Positions 1-6,678 are shown, counted from the first letter of the stretch. The stretch is DNA of 7,494 nt from Desulfocicer vacuolatum DSM 3385 (GCA_945870015.1 CAMBQS010000163.1:1-7494), one strand, 5' to 3'. Numbers and translations are program-made. The notes: a model not told the origin generated them from the sequence alone.

Positions 1-60
1 GAAAAAGTTTTTCAGATGTTTCAGATCAGACTGGAACCGGAGGTGAGGATTGTCGAGTAA
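1..60 (+). CDS. murB: UDP-N-acetylmuramate dehydrogenase, C-terminal end (partial)
   Basis: Frame 1 is open from the window edge to TAA at 58-60 and gives 19 residues containing IRLEPEVRIV. This LEPEV(R/H)-I-V/I ending is the characteristic C-terminus of MurB, the cytoplasmic FAD enzyme that reduces UDP-N-acetylglucosamine enolpyruvate to UDP-N-acetylmuramate in peptidoglycan synthesis. In the family, the first Glu of LEPE is the conserved catalytic acid (Glu325 of the E. coli enzyme, from memory). The position directly before ftsQ fits a murC-murB-ftsQ dcw order. The last 11 nt overlap the ftsQ start, which suggests translational coupling. The call rests on a short peptide plus context, and the rest of the gene lies outside the window. 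Confidence 0.8.
   Translation, partial: EKVFQMFQIRLEPEVRIVE
39..48 (+). promoter_or_regulatory. ribosome binding site for ftsQ (supports TTG start)
   Basis: GGAGGTGAGG lies inside the murB tail. GGAGGT ends 5 nt before the TTG at 50. A GTG at 43 inside this site reads straight into the murB stop, so it is not a start. The next in-frame ATG, at 131, has no comparable site. Confidence 0.7.
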
Positions 61-883
61 ACATCCGATTCGAAAGAACAGATTCAAGAATAAAAAGAAA
101 AAAGACTCCTTCGGAAGCCGGCATCATATTATGTCCCGATTGGGTTTTAGCCTTAAAATGATATCGGGAGTCGGTATATTATTTCTCATGAGTCTGGGTC
201 TGATTTTTATTCATGATTTTGTAACCCAGTGTGATTATTTCAGGGCAGACAAAATCGTGATATCCGGGGCCGGGCGGATTCCGGAAAAGGAAATTCTCAA
301 ATTTGCCGGCATTCAAAAAAATGAAAATATACTGGCCTTCAATTTGCCGTTAGCCCGTAAACAGCTTTTATCCCATCCCTGGATAGCGGATGCGGAGATA
401 AGCCGGGAGTTACCAAAGGGAATTACAATTCAGATCCGGGAACATAAGGCACTTGCAGTTTTGAATATGGGGAGAAAATTTCTTATTAATTACAAAGGGG
501 AGATATTCAAGGAAAGTGAATTGTCGGATCCGAAAGATCTTCCTGTTATAAGCGGATTGGATTATTCAGATCTGGGGCCTATCGATGAACAGAAGAATAC
601 GCCTCTGGCATCGGTCGTTGAATGGCTTCTCATGAGATATAAAATGAATCGAATTTTACCGGAAATTGATGTGAAAGAGATAAAAGTAGACAGGGAGATT
701 GGCTTGACTCTTCTACTATCGGATGGCGACAGGTCGATTTGTCTTGGATATAGGAATTATCATCAGAAAATAAACAGGCTGAGAAGAATTGTCAATTTTC
801 TGAATGAAAGATCTCAATTAAATGAAATTCAATCGATCAACCTGATGAACCCGGATCGCGTTATTCTCAGGCCTGTAGGATGA
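50..883 (+). CDS. ftsQ: cell division protein FtsQ
   Basis: A bitopic inner-membrane divisome protein of 277 aa, a usual length for FtsQ. It links FtsZ/FtsA-stage assembly to septal wall synthesis, with FtsB and FtsL as known partners in model species. Residues 1-35 are a very basic cytoplasmic tail with several Lys/Arg clusters. Residues about 36-56 form one hydrophobic membrane segment. Residues about 62-132 form a POTRA domain (YFRADKIVISG, then HPWIADAEISRELPKGITIQI, typical of FtsQ/DivIB). Residues about 133-250 are the FtsQ beta domain, with FLINYKGEIF and LPVISGL near its start. The TTG start is chosen for its strong Shine-Dalgarno and because the basic tail and membrane helix need it. 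It sits between murB and ftsA in canonical order, and the stop is 36 nt before ftsA. Function is assigned from domain order and synteny. Confidence 0.95.
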   Translation: MSSKHPIRKNRFKNKKKKDSFGSRHHIMSRLGFSLKMISGVGILFLMSLGLIFIHDFVTQCDYFRADKIVISGAGRIPEKEILKFAGIQKNENILAFNLPLARKQLLSHPWIADAEISRELPKGITIQIREHKALAVLNMGRKFLINYKGEIFKESELSDPKDLPVISGLDYSDLGPIDEQKNTPLASVVEWLLMRYKMNRILPEIDVKEIKVDREIGLTLLLSDGDRSICLGYRNYHQKINRLRRIVNFLNERSQLNEIQSINLMNPDRVILRPVG

Positions 884-904
884 TATTATCAACTGCCATT
901 ATCG

Positions 905-914
905 AAAAGGAGGT
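905..914 (+). promoter_or_regulatory. ribosome binding site for ftsA (supports GTG start)
   Basis: AAAAGGAGGT is a near-perfect complement of the 16S rRNA 3' end, 5 nt before the GTG at 920. It indicates strong initiation on a non-ATG codon and fixes the start. Confidence 0.8.
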
Positions 915-919
915 ATAAC

Positions 920-2143
920 GTGCAGGGACCGGAATTAATTGTTGGCCTTGATATCGGCACAACAAAAATATGTGCAGTTGTGGGTGAGGTCTCAGGAGAT
1001 GGAATTAATATCATCGGAATCGGAACACATCCATCAGTTGGCCTTCGGAAAGGAGTTGTTGTTAACATCGAAGCCACTGTGGAATCGATTCAAAAAGCAA
1101 TCGAGGAAGCAGAACTGATGGCAGGTTGTGAAATCTCATCGGTTTATGCCGGTATTGCCGGTGGGCATATTACCGGATTTAACAGCCATGGAATTATTGC
1201 AGTGAAGGGGCCTGAAATTACACAAAGCGATGTAGATAGAGTGATTGAGGCTGCAAGAGCTGTTGCGATTCCAATGGATCGGGAAGTGATTCATGTGCTT
1301 CCGCAGGAATTCATTGTTGATGATGAACCCGGAATCCAGAATCCTGTAGGAATGACAGGTGTGAGACTGGAAACAAAAATACATATTGTAACAGGAGCGG
1401 TAGCTTCCGCTCATAATATTGTCAAGTGTACCAACAGGGCGGGTCTGGATGTGTGCGATATTGTACTGGAGTCTCTTGCCTCCGGAGAATCAGTTCTTAC
1501 AAAAGAGGAAAAAGATCAGGGTGTCGCCCTTCTGGATCTTGGAGGAGGGACATCGGATCTTGCCATATTTTCAAAAAATAATATCCGGCACACATTTGTT
1601 CTGGCGCTTGGTGGGAATAATCTGACCAATGATATTTCCATCGGTTTACGGGCTCCAACTGCGGAAGCGGAAAAAATAAAGAAAAAATTCGGGACATGCT
1701 TATCAAGTCAGATTGCAGCAGATGACACGATTGAGGTACCTGGAATGGGTGGCAGGAAGTCAAGGAAATTGCCCAGGCAGATATTGGGTGAAATTCTGGA
1801 ACCTCGCATGGAAGAGATGTTCACATTGATTAAAAGAGAAATCGTCCGTGCGGAAATGGAAAGTATGATCAATTCGGGAATTGTCATCACAGGGGGAACG
1901 GCGTTGCTCGACGGAGTTATTGATGTTGCGGAGTCGGTTTTGAATGTTCCGGCTCGTTTGGGAAGGCCTCAGGGAATCGGGGGGCTTGTGGATGTAGTGA
2001 ACAACCCGATGTATGCAACAGCAGTCGGACTGGTTCTTTTTGGCGCAAAAAATCGGACGCAGAGTAAATTCAGGATTCGTGATGCCAATATTTTCAACCG
2101 GGTCATGACACGGATGAAAAAATGGTTTCAGGAGATAATATGA
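920..2143 (+). CDS. ftsA: cell division protein FtsA
   Basis: The actin-like ATPase that anchors FtsZ filaments to the inner membrane and recruits later divisome proteins; 407 aa, normal for the family. Visible motifs in order: phosphate-1 loop GLDIGTTKI at 9-17; the 1C (SHS2-type) subdomain over roughly 85-165; phosphate-2 loop LLDLGGGTSDLAIF at 204-217; the segment GGNNLTNDISIGL at 231-243, usual in FtsA; and adenosine motif IVITGGTALLDGV at 321-333. The last 18 residues (about 390-407, ending MKKWFQEII) form an amphipathic helix with alternating basic and bulky hydrophobic residues, the known membrane-targeting sequence. It is not truncated. It lies between ftsQ and ftsZ, probably in one transcript. 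GTG is the start because of the excellent Shine-Dalgarno. Confidence 0.97.
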   Translation: MQGPELIVGLDIGTTKICAVVGEVSGDGINIIGIGTHPSVGLRKGVVVNIEATVESIQKAIEEAELMAGCEISSVYAGIAGGHITGFNSHGIIAVKGPEITQSDVDRVIEAARAVAIPMDREVIHVLPQEFIVDDEPGIQNPVGMTGVRLETKIHIVTGAVASAHNIVKCTNRAGLDVCDIVLESLASGESVLTKEEKDQGVALLDLGGGTSDLAIFSKNNIRHTFVLALGGNNLTNDISIGLRAPTAEAEKIKKKFGTCLSSQIAADDTIEVPGMGGRKSRKLPRQILGEILEPRMEEMFTLIKREIVRAEMESMINSGIVITGGTALLDGVIDVAESVLNVPARLGRPQGIGGLVDVVNNPMYATAVGLVLFGAKNRTQSKFRIRDANIFNRVMTRMKKWFQEII

Positions 2144-2169
2144 GATGTTAGGTTTATTGATTTTAACAG

Positions 2170-2189
2170 GCCCTTTGCAGCAAAAGGGC
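2170..2189 (+). other. hairpin in the ftsA-ftsZ gap
   Basis: GCCCTTT at 2170-2176 pairs with AAAGGGC at 2183-2189 around a six-base loop, a perfect 7-bp stem. There is no T-tract behind it (GGTTAAGGG follows), so it does not look like an intrinsic terminator. It could stabilise or process the mRNA to raise the ftsZ dose, but that is inference. Confidence 0.4.
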
Positions 2190-2226
2190 GGTTAAGGGAG
2201 TCAGGATAAATTAATTTTTACTTAGC

Positions 2227-2236
2227 GGAGGTGGGG
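2227..2236 (+). promoter_or_regulatory. ribosome binding site deciding the ftsZ start
   Basis: GGAGGTGGGG directly precedes AATATG. With GGAGGTG ending at 2233, the spacing to the ATG at 2240 is six nt. The in-frame GTG at 2231 is part of this site, so the ATG is the better start. Confidence 0.75.
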
Positions 2237-2239
2237 AAT

Positions 2240-3427
2240 ATGAACTTTACTTATGTGGAACGTGAAAAAACAGCAAAAATTAAAGTTATCGGTATTGGCG
2301 GAGCAGGGGGAAATGCAATCAACAATATGGTTGCATCCAATCTCCTGGGAGTGGATTTTATCGCTGCCAATACCGATGCACAGGCTCTTGACATTTCAAA
2401 AGCTGCGATCAAAATTCAGATTGGTGGAAAGCTGACAGAAGGTCTGGGTGCAGGAGCGAATCCATCTGTTGGCAGGGATGCAGCCATGGAAAATGCAGAT
2501 GCGATCCGCAGGGTTCTGGAAGGAAGCCATATGGTGTTTTTAACGGCTGGTTTTGGCGGAGGCACCGGTACCGGAGCAACCCCGATAATTGCTGAAATCT
2601 GTAAGGAAATCGGAGCGCTTACGGTTGCTGTTGTTACAAGGCCCTTTTCATTTGAAGGAAGAAAGAGAGCCAAACAGGCAGAAGAGGGCATCAGTATTTT
2701 AAAAGATGTAGCCGATACGGTTATTACAATACCCAATGACCGGCTTCGCGGCATTGCTCCGAAGAATGCAAAGATGCTGGAGATGTTTAAAAAAGCGGAT
2801 GAAATTTTACATCATTCCGTAAAGGGCATAACGGATTTAATCATGGTGCCCGGTCTTGTTAATCTTGATTTTGCAGATGTCAGAACAACCATGTCCAAGG
2901 CTGGGATGGCACTCATGGGAATCGGAGTAGCATCCGGCGAGAATAGGGCGAGAGAAGCCGCTGAAAGAGCTATTTCCCATCCGCTCCTGGAAGACATTTC
3001 CATATCCGGAGCAAGAGGGGTTTTAATGAATATAACCTGTACGAGCGATTTGACGCTTGATGAAATGACGGAAGCATCGGATCGTATTCATGAAGAAGTG
3101 GGCGATGATGCGGAAATAATCTGGGGCCAGGCGATTGACGAAAGTCTTGGTGATGAAATGCGAGTCACTGTAATTGCGACAGGTATTGATGCAGAAAACT
3201 ATTGCAGGAAATCTGAAAGCCGGACAAAGGAACAGTTAAGAGGGAAAGTGAGAGATATTACTCCGGAAGATTTGAAGCATGCCGCAGCTTATGAAGAACC
3301 AACTTTTATCCGTCATCAAAAAGCAGTAGGTGAAGAATCCGGAGCGTCTTATCGCGGTTTTAAAGGGATTGTTCTTGACAAGGATGATCTGGATATTCCG
3401 ACATTTTTAAGAAGAAAGGCGGATTAA
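2240..3427 (+). CDS. ftsZ: cell division protein FtsZ
   Basis: Tubulin-like GTPase that polymerises into the cytokinetic Z ring; 395 aa from the ATG at 2240, a typical length. Seen in order: N-terminal nucleotide-binding glycines GIGGAGGNAI at 18-27; DFIAANTDAQAL at 39-50; the tubulin signature FGGGTGTG at 105-112; RPFSFEGRKR at 134-143; the GTP-contacting segment NDRL at 166-169; and the T7 synergy loop NLDFADV at 208-214 with catalytic aspartates D210 and D213. A C-terminal GTPase-superfamily domain covers about 222-318. A variable linker (about 320-380) leads to the tail peptide DIPTFLRRKAD, which in the family binds FtsA and other partners. All key residues are present. It follows ftsA after a 96-nt gap and precedes a radical SAM gene by 18 nt. 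Confidence 0.98.
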   Translation: MNFTYVEREKTAKIKVIGIGGAGGNAINNMVASNLLGVDFIAANTDAQALDISKAAIKIQIGGKLTEGLGAGANPSVGRDAAMENADAIRRVLEGSHMVFLTAGFGGGTGTGATPIIAEICKEIGALTVAVVTRPFSFEGRKRAKQAEEGISILKDVADTVITIPNDRLRGIAPKNAKMLEMFKKADEILHHSVKGITDLIMVPGLVNLDFADVRTTMSKAGMALMGIGVASGENRAREAAERAISHPLLEDISISGARGVLMNITCTSDLTLDEMTEASDRIHEEVGDDAEIIWGQAIDESLGDEMRVTVIATGIDAENYCRKSESRTKEQLRGKVRDITPEDLKHAAAYEEPTFIRHQKAVGEESGASYRGFKGIVLDKDDLDIPTFLRRKAD

Positions 3428-3445
3428 TAATAAGATTGTTATCCT

Positions 3446-5167
3446 ATGGCACGGAAAAGCAGCAATAGAAGACAACGTTATATTGATTCCGAGATTGGTG
3501 GTGTCTTTCAAAAGAAAAAGGGGAAAATCGATATAGTTTTGATTTATCCCAATACATACTCTGTTGGTATGTCCAATCTCGGGTTTCAGACGGTTTACCG
3601 GCTTCTGAATGAAATGGATGCGGTCTCTTGCGAACGGGCCTTTTTACCTGATTTCGATGAAAAGGCCGGTAGTGAAGTTCGAACCGTTGAAACCAATCGA
3701 CTCATAACGGAATTTGATGTGATCGCTTTTTCCGTATCATTTGAATCTGATTTCCTCAACCTGATAGCCGTCGTTGAGAAAGCGGGTCTTCCCCTGCAAT
3801 CTGCTGCCCGAGGTGATCCCCACCCCCTCGTGATTGCAGGGGGAGTAGCCTGTTTCCTGAATCCAGAACCAGTTGCTCCCTTTGTTGACTGTTTTTTAAT
3901 TGGGGAAGCAGAACAACTGCTTCCCCGGTTTATTGATGCTCTTGATTTAGCTTCCGGAAAACAGGATTTTTTGTATCGTGCAGCTTGCACCCTACCGGGC
4001 GTTTATGTCCCGGAATTTTACACACCTTCCTATCATTCCGATATGACCTTCAGGGCCTTGACCCCGAACCGGGCAGATATACCAGAAACAGTCAAAAGGG
4101 TATTTGAAAAGGAAATATCCAGGACATTTTCCTGCACCTCTATCCTTACCCCCAACACGGTATTTAAAAACACCTTTCTGATGGAAGTCAGCCGCGGATG
4201 TCCACACGGATGCCGGTTCTGCAGTGCCGGATATATTTACCGGCCTCCCCGGTTCCGGTCTTTTTCAACCCTGAAACAGAATATCGACATGGGAAAAGAA
4301 AAGAGCCGGAAAATCGGATTCATGGGTGCAGCGGTTTCCGATCATCCGGATATCGGAGGGCTTTGTCAGTATGCCATGGATAAAGGTTTCAGTGTTTCTT
4401 TCAGTTCTCTTCGGGCAAATGCTTTCACACCGGAATTGATATCTGCGTTGAAAAAAAGTGATATCAAGACAGTCACCATTGCTCCGGAGGCAGGGTCGGA
4501 AAGAATGCGCTGTATTATCAATAAAGGGATAACGGAAAATCAGATTTATGAAGCTGTAAAAATGGTTGTTCAGAGCGGAATTCCGAATCTGAAACTCTAT
4601 TTCATGATCGGGCTGCCATGGGAGACAACTCATGATATAGAGGCGATTGTAACTCTTTGCAAAGAAATCAAAGAAAAGTTTCTGATGGAAAGCCGGGAAA
4701 AGAAACGGATCGGCACCATTACGGTCAGTGTCAATCCATTTGTTCCCAAGCCGTTTACTCCGTTTCAATGGGCACCCATGAATGATGTCAAACAATTGAA
4801 TAAAAAAATAGAGATCATCCGGGATGGCCTTAAAAAGGTTGCCAATGTTCGCATCCAGGCGGAATCCCCCCGCCGGGCAATTGTTCAGGGACTCTTATCC
4901 AGGGGCGACCGGAGAATTGCAGATCTTCTTTTGCTTGCGGTAAAGAATCAGGGGAACTGGTCGAAAACTTTTAAAGAAACCGATCTGGATATCGGTTTTT
5001 TTGCAAACCGGGAACGGTCGATCGATGAGTTTTTACCCTGGGATTTCATCGATCATGGAATCCGGAAATCTTTTCTTGTCAAAGAATACAATCGTGCGCA
5101 GAGAGAAGAGACCTCAGCTCCCTGCCCGATGAAACCTTGCGATCAGTGCGGTGTCTGCACCAACTGA
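3446..5167 (+). CDS. radical SAM protein with B12-binding-like N-terminus (TIGR03960-like)
   Basis: An uncharacterised 573-aa protein resembling the TIGR03960 radical SAM family; its substrate is unknown. The N-terminal half (about 12-240) looks like a cobalamin-binding-type Rossmann region, with RYIDSEIGGV at 11-20, YPNTYSVGMSNLGFQTVYRL at 34-53 and GEAE at 153-156. The radical SAM core starts at EVSRGCPHGCRFCSAG, where C252, C256 and C259 form the CxxxCxxC site for a 4Fe-4S cluster that cleaves S-adenosylmethionine. IAPEAGSERMR at 346-356 and YFMIGLPWET at 385-394 are typical core strands. The tail carries a second cysteine group (C560, C565, C568, C571), possibly a further Fe-S site. I see no fused DUF2344 domain, which accompanies some relatives. 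No clear Shine-Dalgarno precedes the ATG and the gap after ftsZ is 18 nt, suggesting coupled translation. A link to division is contextual only. Confidence 0.88.
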   Translation: MARKSSNRRQRYIDSEIGGVFQKKKGKIDIVLIYPNTYSVGMSNLGFQTVYRLLNEMDAVSCERAFLPDFDEKAGSEVRTVETNRLITEFDVIAFSVSFESDFLNLIAVVEKAGLPLQSAARGDPHPLVIAGGVACFLNPEPVAPFVDCFLIGEAEQLLPRFIDALDLASGKQDFLYRAACTLPGVYVPEFYTPSYHSDMTFRALTPNRADIPETVKRVFEKEISRTFSCTSILTPNTVFKNTFLMEVSRGCPHGCRFCSAGYIYRPPRFRSFSTLKQNIDMGKEKSRKIGFMGAAVSDHPDIGGLCQYAMDKGFSVSFSSLRANAFTPELISALKKSDIKTVTIAPEAGSERMRCIINKGITENQIYEAVKMVVQSGIPNLKLYFMIGLPWETTHDIEAIVTLCKEIKEKFLMESREKKRIGTITVSVNPFVPKPFTPFQWAPMNDVKQLNKKIEIIRDGLKKVANVRIQAESPRRAIVQGLLSRGDRRIADLLLLAVKNQGNWSKTFKETDLDIGFFANRERSIDEFLPWDFIDHGIRKSFLVKEYNRAQREETSAPCPMKPCDQCGVCTN

Positions 5168-5189
5168 TTTGATTTTTATTCATTCAATT

Positions 5190-5213
5190 CGTAATCGTAC
5201 ACGTACGAGTATG
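5190..5213. repeat. short CGTA-type hexamer run
   Basis: Four consecutive six-base units share the pattern CGTANN: CGTAAT, CGTACA, CGTACG and a diverged AGTATG. They lie in the 126-bp spacer after the radical SAM gene. Similar CGTA/TACG-rich strings are, from memory, found beside small repeat elements in other bacterial genomes. Here it is only a short low-copy string of unknown role. Confidence 0.35.
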
Positions 5214-5293
5214 AGCTTTAGTCTCGATGAATCGGATTGGCAGGTTGAGGGGAAAAACAATTCTGGTATTCAGGGGTGGAGGGCAGGCTGCAA

Positions 5294-5755
5294 GTGGACA
5301 GACCGGAAATAATCGTGATACCAAAAGAAAAAACAATTTTCTGGATGGATGGGAATGGATGCTGGCGTAATGAATTCGGAAAATTTGAGAAGAAGAAAAT
5401 AATTGATTATTTTCACGCGGCTATTGATCGGGACGAAAATGGGTATTTTGTGCAGCAGGAAAAGGATGGCGTTTTTGAAAAAGCATATTTCCATCACGAA
5501 GACACAGCAATTTTTGTGTTCCATGTCACACTGGGTGAAGCTGTTCGTTTGCGTTTGAATACGGGCAGAGAAATTACACTGAATCCGGAAGCCTTGTGGA
5601 TAGAGAATGATAACCTCTACCTGAGCCTTGACGGGGAGCGTGTCAAGTTCACGGATCGATCCATGATGAAAATTTCTGCTCTTCTGGAGGAAGAAGGAAG
5701 TACATGTCTGATCCGGGTTCAGGGAAGATTATATCGAATTCCGGAGATTGAATAA
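5294..5755 (+). CDS. DUF1285-like protein of unknown function
   Basis: A 153-aa soluble protein with no signal peptide or membrane segment. The layout resembles DUF1285: an opening strand plus W motif (FWMDGNGCWRNEFGKFEKKK at 16-35), KIIDYFHAAIDRDENGYFV at 35-53, then EDTAIFVFHV at 69-78, a second beta-rich half (LRLNTGREITLNPEALWI at 86-103), and an ending in RVQGRLYRIPEIE. The family has no settled biochemical role. I start at the GTG at 5294 because GGAGGG at 5278-5283 lies 10 nt upstream. A GTG at 5276 would add six residues but has only a weak, badly spaced site. It stands 126 nt after the radical SAM gene and ends before a terminator, so it may be the operon's last gene or have its own promoter. 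The family link is by recall of the motif pattern. Confidence 0.7.
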   Translation: MDRPEIIVIPKEKTIFWMDGNGCWRNEFGKFEKKKIIDYFHAAIDRDENGYFVQQEKDGVFEKAYFHHEDTAIFVFHVTLGEAVRLRLNTGREITLNPEALWIENDNLYLSLDGERVKFTDRSMMKISALLEEEGSTCLIRVQGRLYRIPEIE

Positions 5756-5792
5756 ATTCGTAACGCATTGAGATGCCGTGGAACTGTTTTAA

Positions 5793-5822
5793 AAAAGGCG
5801 GTGTTTAATTAGGCCGCCTTTT
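5793..5822. terminator. bidirectional intrinsic terminator between convergent genes
   Basis: AAAAGGCGG at 5793-5801 pairs with CCGCCTTTT at 5814-5822, a perfect 9-bp stem with a 12-base loop. Read on the + strand the stem ends in TTTT. Read on the - strand it ends in a T-tract of six (the A-run at 5791-5796), followed by AAAACAG. It lies between the stop of the DUF1285-like gene (5755) and the stop of the convergent crotonase gene (5833), so it can serve both. Confidence 0.8.
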
Positions 5823-5832
5823 CGAAAAAAAT

Positions 5833-6612
5833 TTATCCCTTTTGAGTAAAATCACTGAGGAGATTGTTCAGCATTGTTCTGAAATCCCCCGTAGCTGTCG
5901 CTTCCAGGAGGGTTGCGTGCTCCATCGAAAGGTGCGGCAGAAGATCCATTCCGGCGGAACCGTAAATCATGCGTTTGATTGCCCACGCGGTTTTTTGCGG
6001 AAGGGCGGCGACGCGTTCGGCAATCTTCTGGGTTTCATCGATGAGCATATCTTCGGGGAAAAACTTGGTGATTATACCCAGTTTCGCGGCCTCCTCTTCT
6101 CGGATATCCTCGGACAGGAGGGCGATTTCCAGGGCCCTCGCGGTTCCGGTCATCCTGGGGAGGGTCCAGTTTATTCCGCCGTCGCCGGTGAGTCCTATCG
6201 AGGAATAGGCGTATCGCAGGCGGACCCTTTTAGTGGCGACCCGTATGTCGGATGCCAGGGCCAGCGCAAGCCCGAATCCCGCAGCCAGCCGGTTGATGGA
6301 GGCAATCACTGGCTTGGGGCACTGGCGGATGTCGGCGATGGCCCTGTGGGCGATGGGCACAAGTTCGTCTATTGCCCGGGTGGGGTTGTCGGAGCCGCTT
6401 ACCGCCAGAACATCGGCACCAACGGAGAAGGCCTTGCCGCCGGCTCCAGCGAAGACGATTACCCTGGTGTCGGTGTCTTCAATGGCCCTGCCAAGGGCCT
6501 CGCAGGCTTCCCTGCCCATTTCATGGTTGAAAGCATTGAAGACCTCGGGGCGATTGAAGGTGATCCAGGAAACGGGACCCCGATTTTCACAAAGTACAAG
6601 CGGATTTGACAT
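5833..6612 (-). CDS. enoyl-CoA hydratase/isomerase (crotonase) family protein
   Basis: A 259-aa crotonase-fold protein acting on an acyl-CoA thioester in the cytoplasm; its exact substrate is unknown. Seen: VSWITFNRPEVFNAF at 14-28; the first oxyanion-hole segment AGAGGKAFSVGADV at 55-68; KPVIASINRLAAGFGLALAL at 100-119; SDIRVATK at 121-128; and GLTGDGGINWTLPRMTG at 140-156. Aligned by eye to classical enoyl-CoA hydratase, the two catalytic glutamates (rat Glu144 and Glu164) fall on A116 and Y136. D144 matches the Asp of PaaG-type isomerases, so isomerase or other chemistry is more likely than simple hydration. The ATG at 6612 has GAGGAG six nt upstream; an in-frame upstream extension to 6678 is AT-rich, atypical and overlaps the promoter. 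It is GC-richer than its neighbours and stands alone on the - strand. Confidence 0.9.
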   Translation of the reverse strand: MSNPLVLCENRGPVSWITFNRPEVFNAFNHEMGREACEALGRAIEDTDTRVIVFAGAGGKAFSVGADVLAVSGSDNPTRAIDELVPIAHRAIADIRQCPKPVIASINRLAAGFGLALALASDIRVATKRVRLRYAYSSIGLTGDGGINWTLPRMTGTARALEIALLSEDIREEEAAKLGIITKFFPEDMLIDETQKIAERVAALPQKTAWAIKRMIYGSAGMDLLPHLSMEHATLLEATATGDFRTMLNNLLSDFTQKG

Positions 6613-6618
6613 AGCATT

Positions 6619-6624
6619 CTCCTC
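6619..6624 (-). promoter_or_regulatory. ribosome binding site deciding the crotonase start
   Basis: On the - strand GAGGAG ends six nt before the ATG at 6612-6610. This supports the shorter 259-aa protein over a 281-aa form starting at 6678. Confidence 0.75.
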
Positions 6625-6660
6625 ATTGTTAATAATGTCAAATAATAATAATATTTTATG

Positions 6661-6678
6661 ATGATTATAAATAATCAT
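6661..6678. promoter_or_regulatory. palindromic operator candidate over the -10 box
   Basis: ATGATTAT-AA-ATAATCAT is a perfect inverted repeat of two 8-bp arms around two bases. It covers the -10 box and part of the spacer of the crotonase promoter, a position where a dimeric repressor would block polymerase. TetR- or MarR-type regulators of acyl-CoA genes use sites of this kind, but no regulator gene is in the window. The region is AT-rich, so chance contributes. Confidence 0.55.

Noticed and set aside
2170..2189. Intrinsic terminator between ftsA and ftsZ
   Set aside because: The stem is short and is followed by GGTTAAGGG rather than a T-tract.
2231..2239. GTG at 2231 as the ftsZ start, adding three residues
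   Set aside because: It overlaps the GGAGGTGGGG ribosome binding site; the ATG at 2240 has ideal spacing.
4265..4795. 176-codon - strand open frame inside the radical SAM gene
   Set aside because: It is opposite the radical SAM core with conserved motifs on the + strand, so it is a shadow frame.
5842..6609. Long + strand open frame (255 codons) opposite the crotonase gene
   Set aside because: It is an antisense shadow in a GC-rich gene; its glycine/proline-rich product shows no recognisable motif, and the - strand frame has a full crotonase signature.
6613..6678. 22-residue N-terminal extension of the crotonase protein from an ATG at 6678
   Set aside because: The extension is AT-rich, unlike the GC-rich gene, it contains the operator candidate and the predicted transcription start, and the ATG at 6612 has its own good Shine-Dalgarno.
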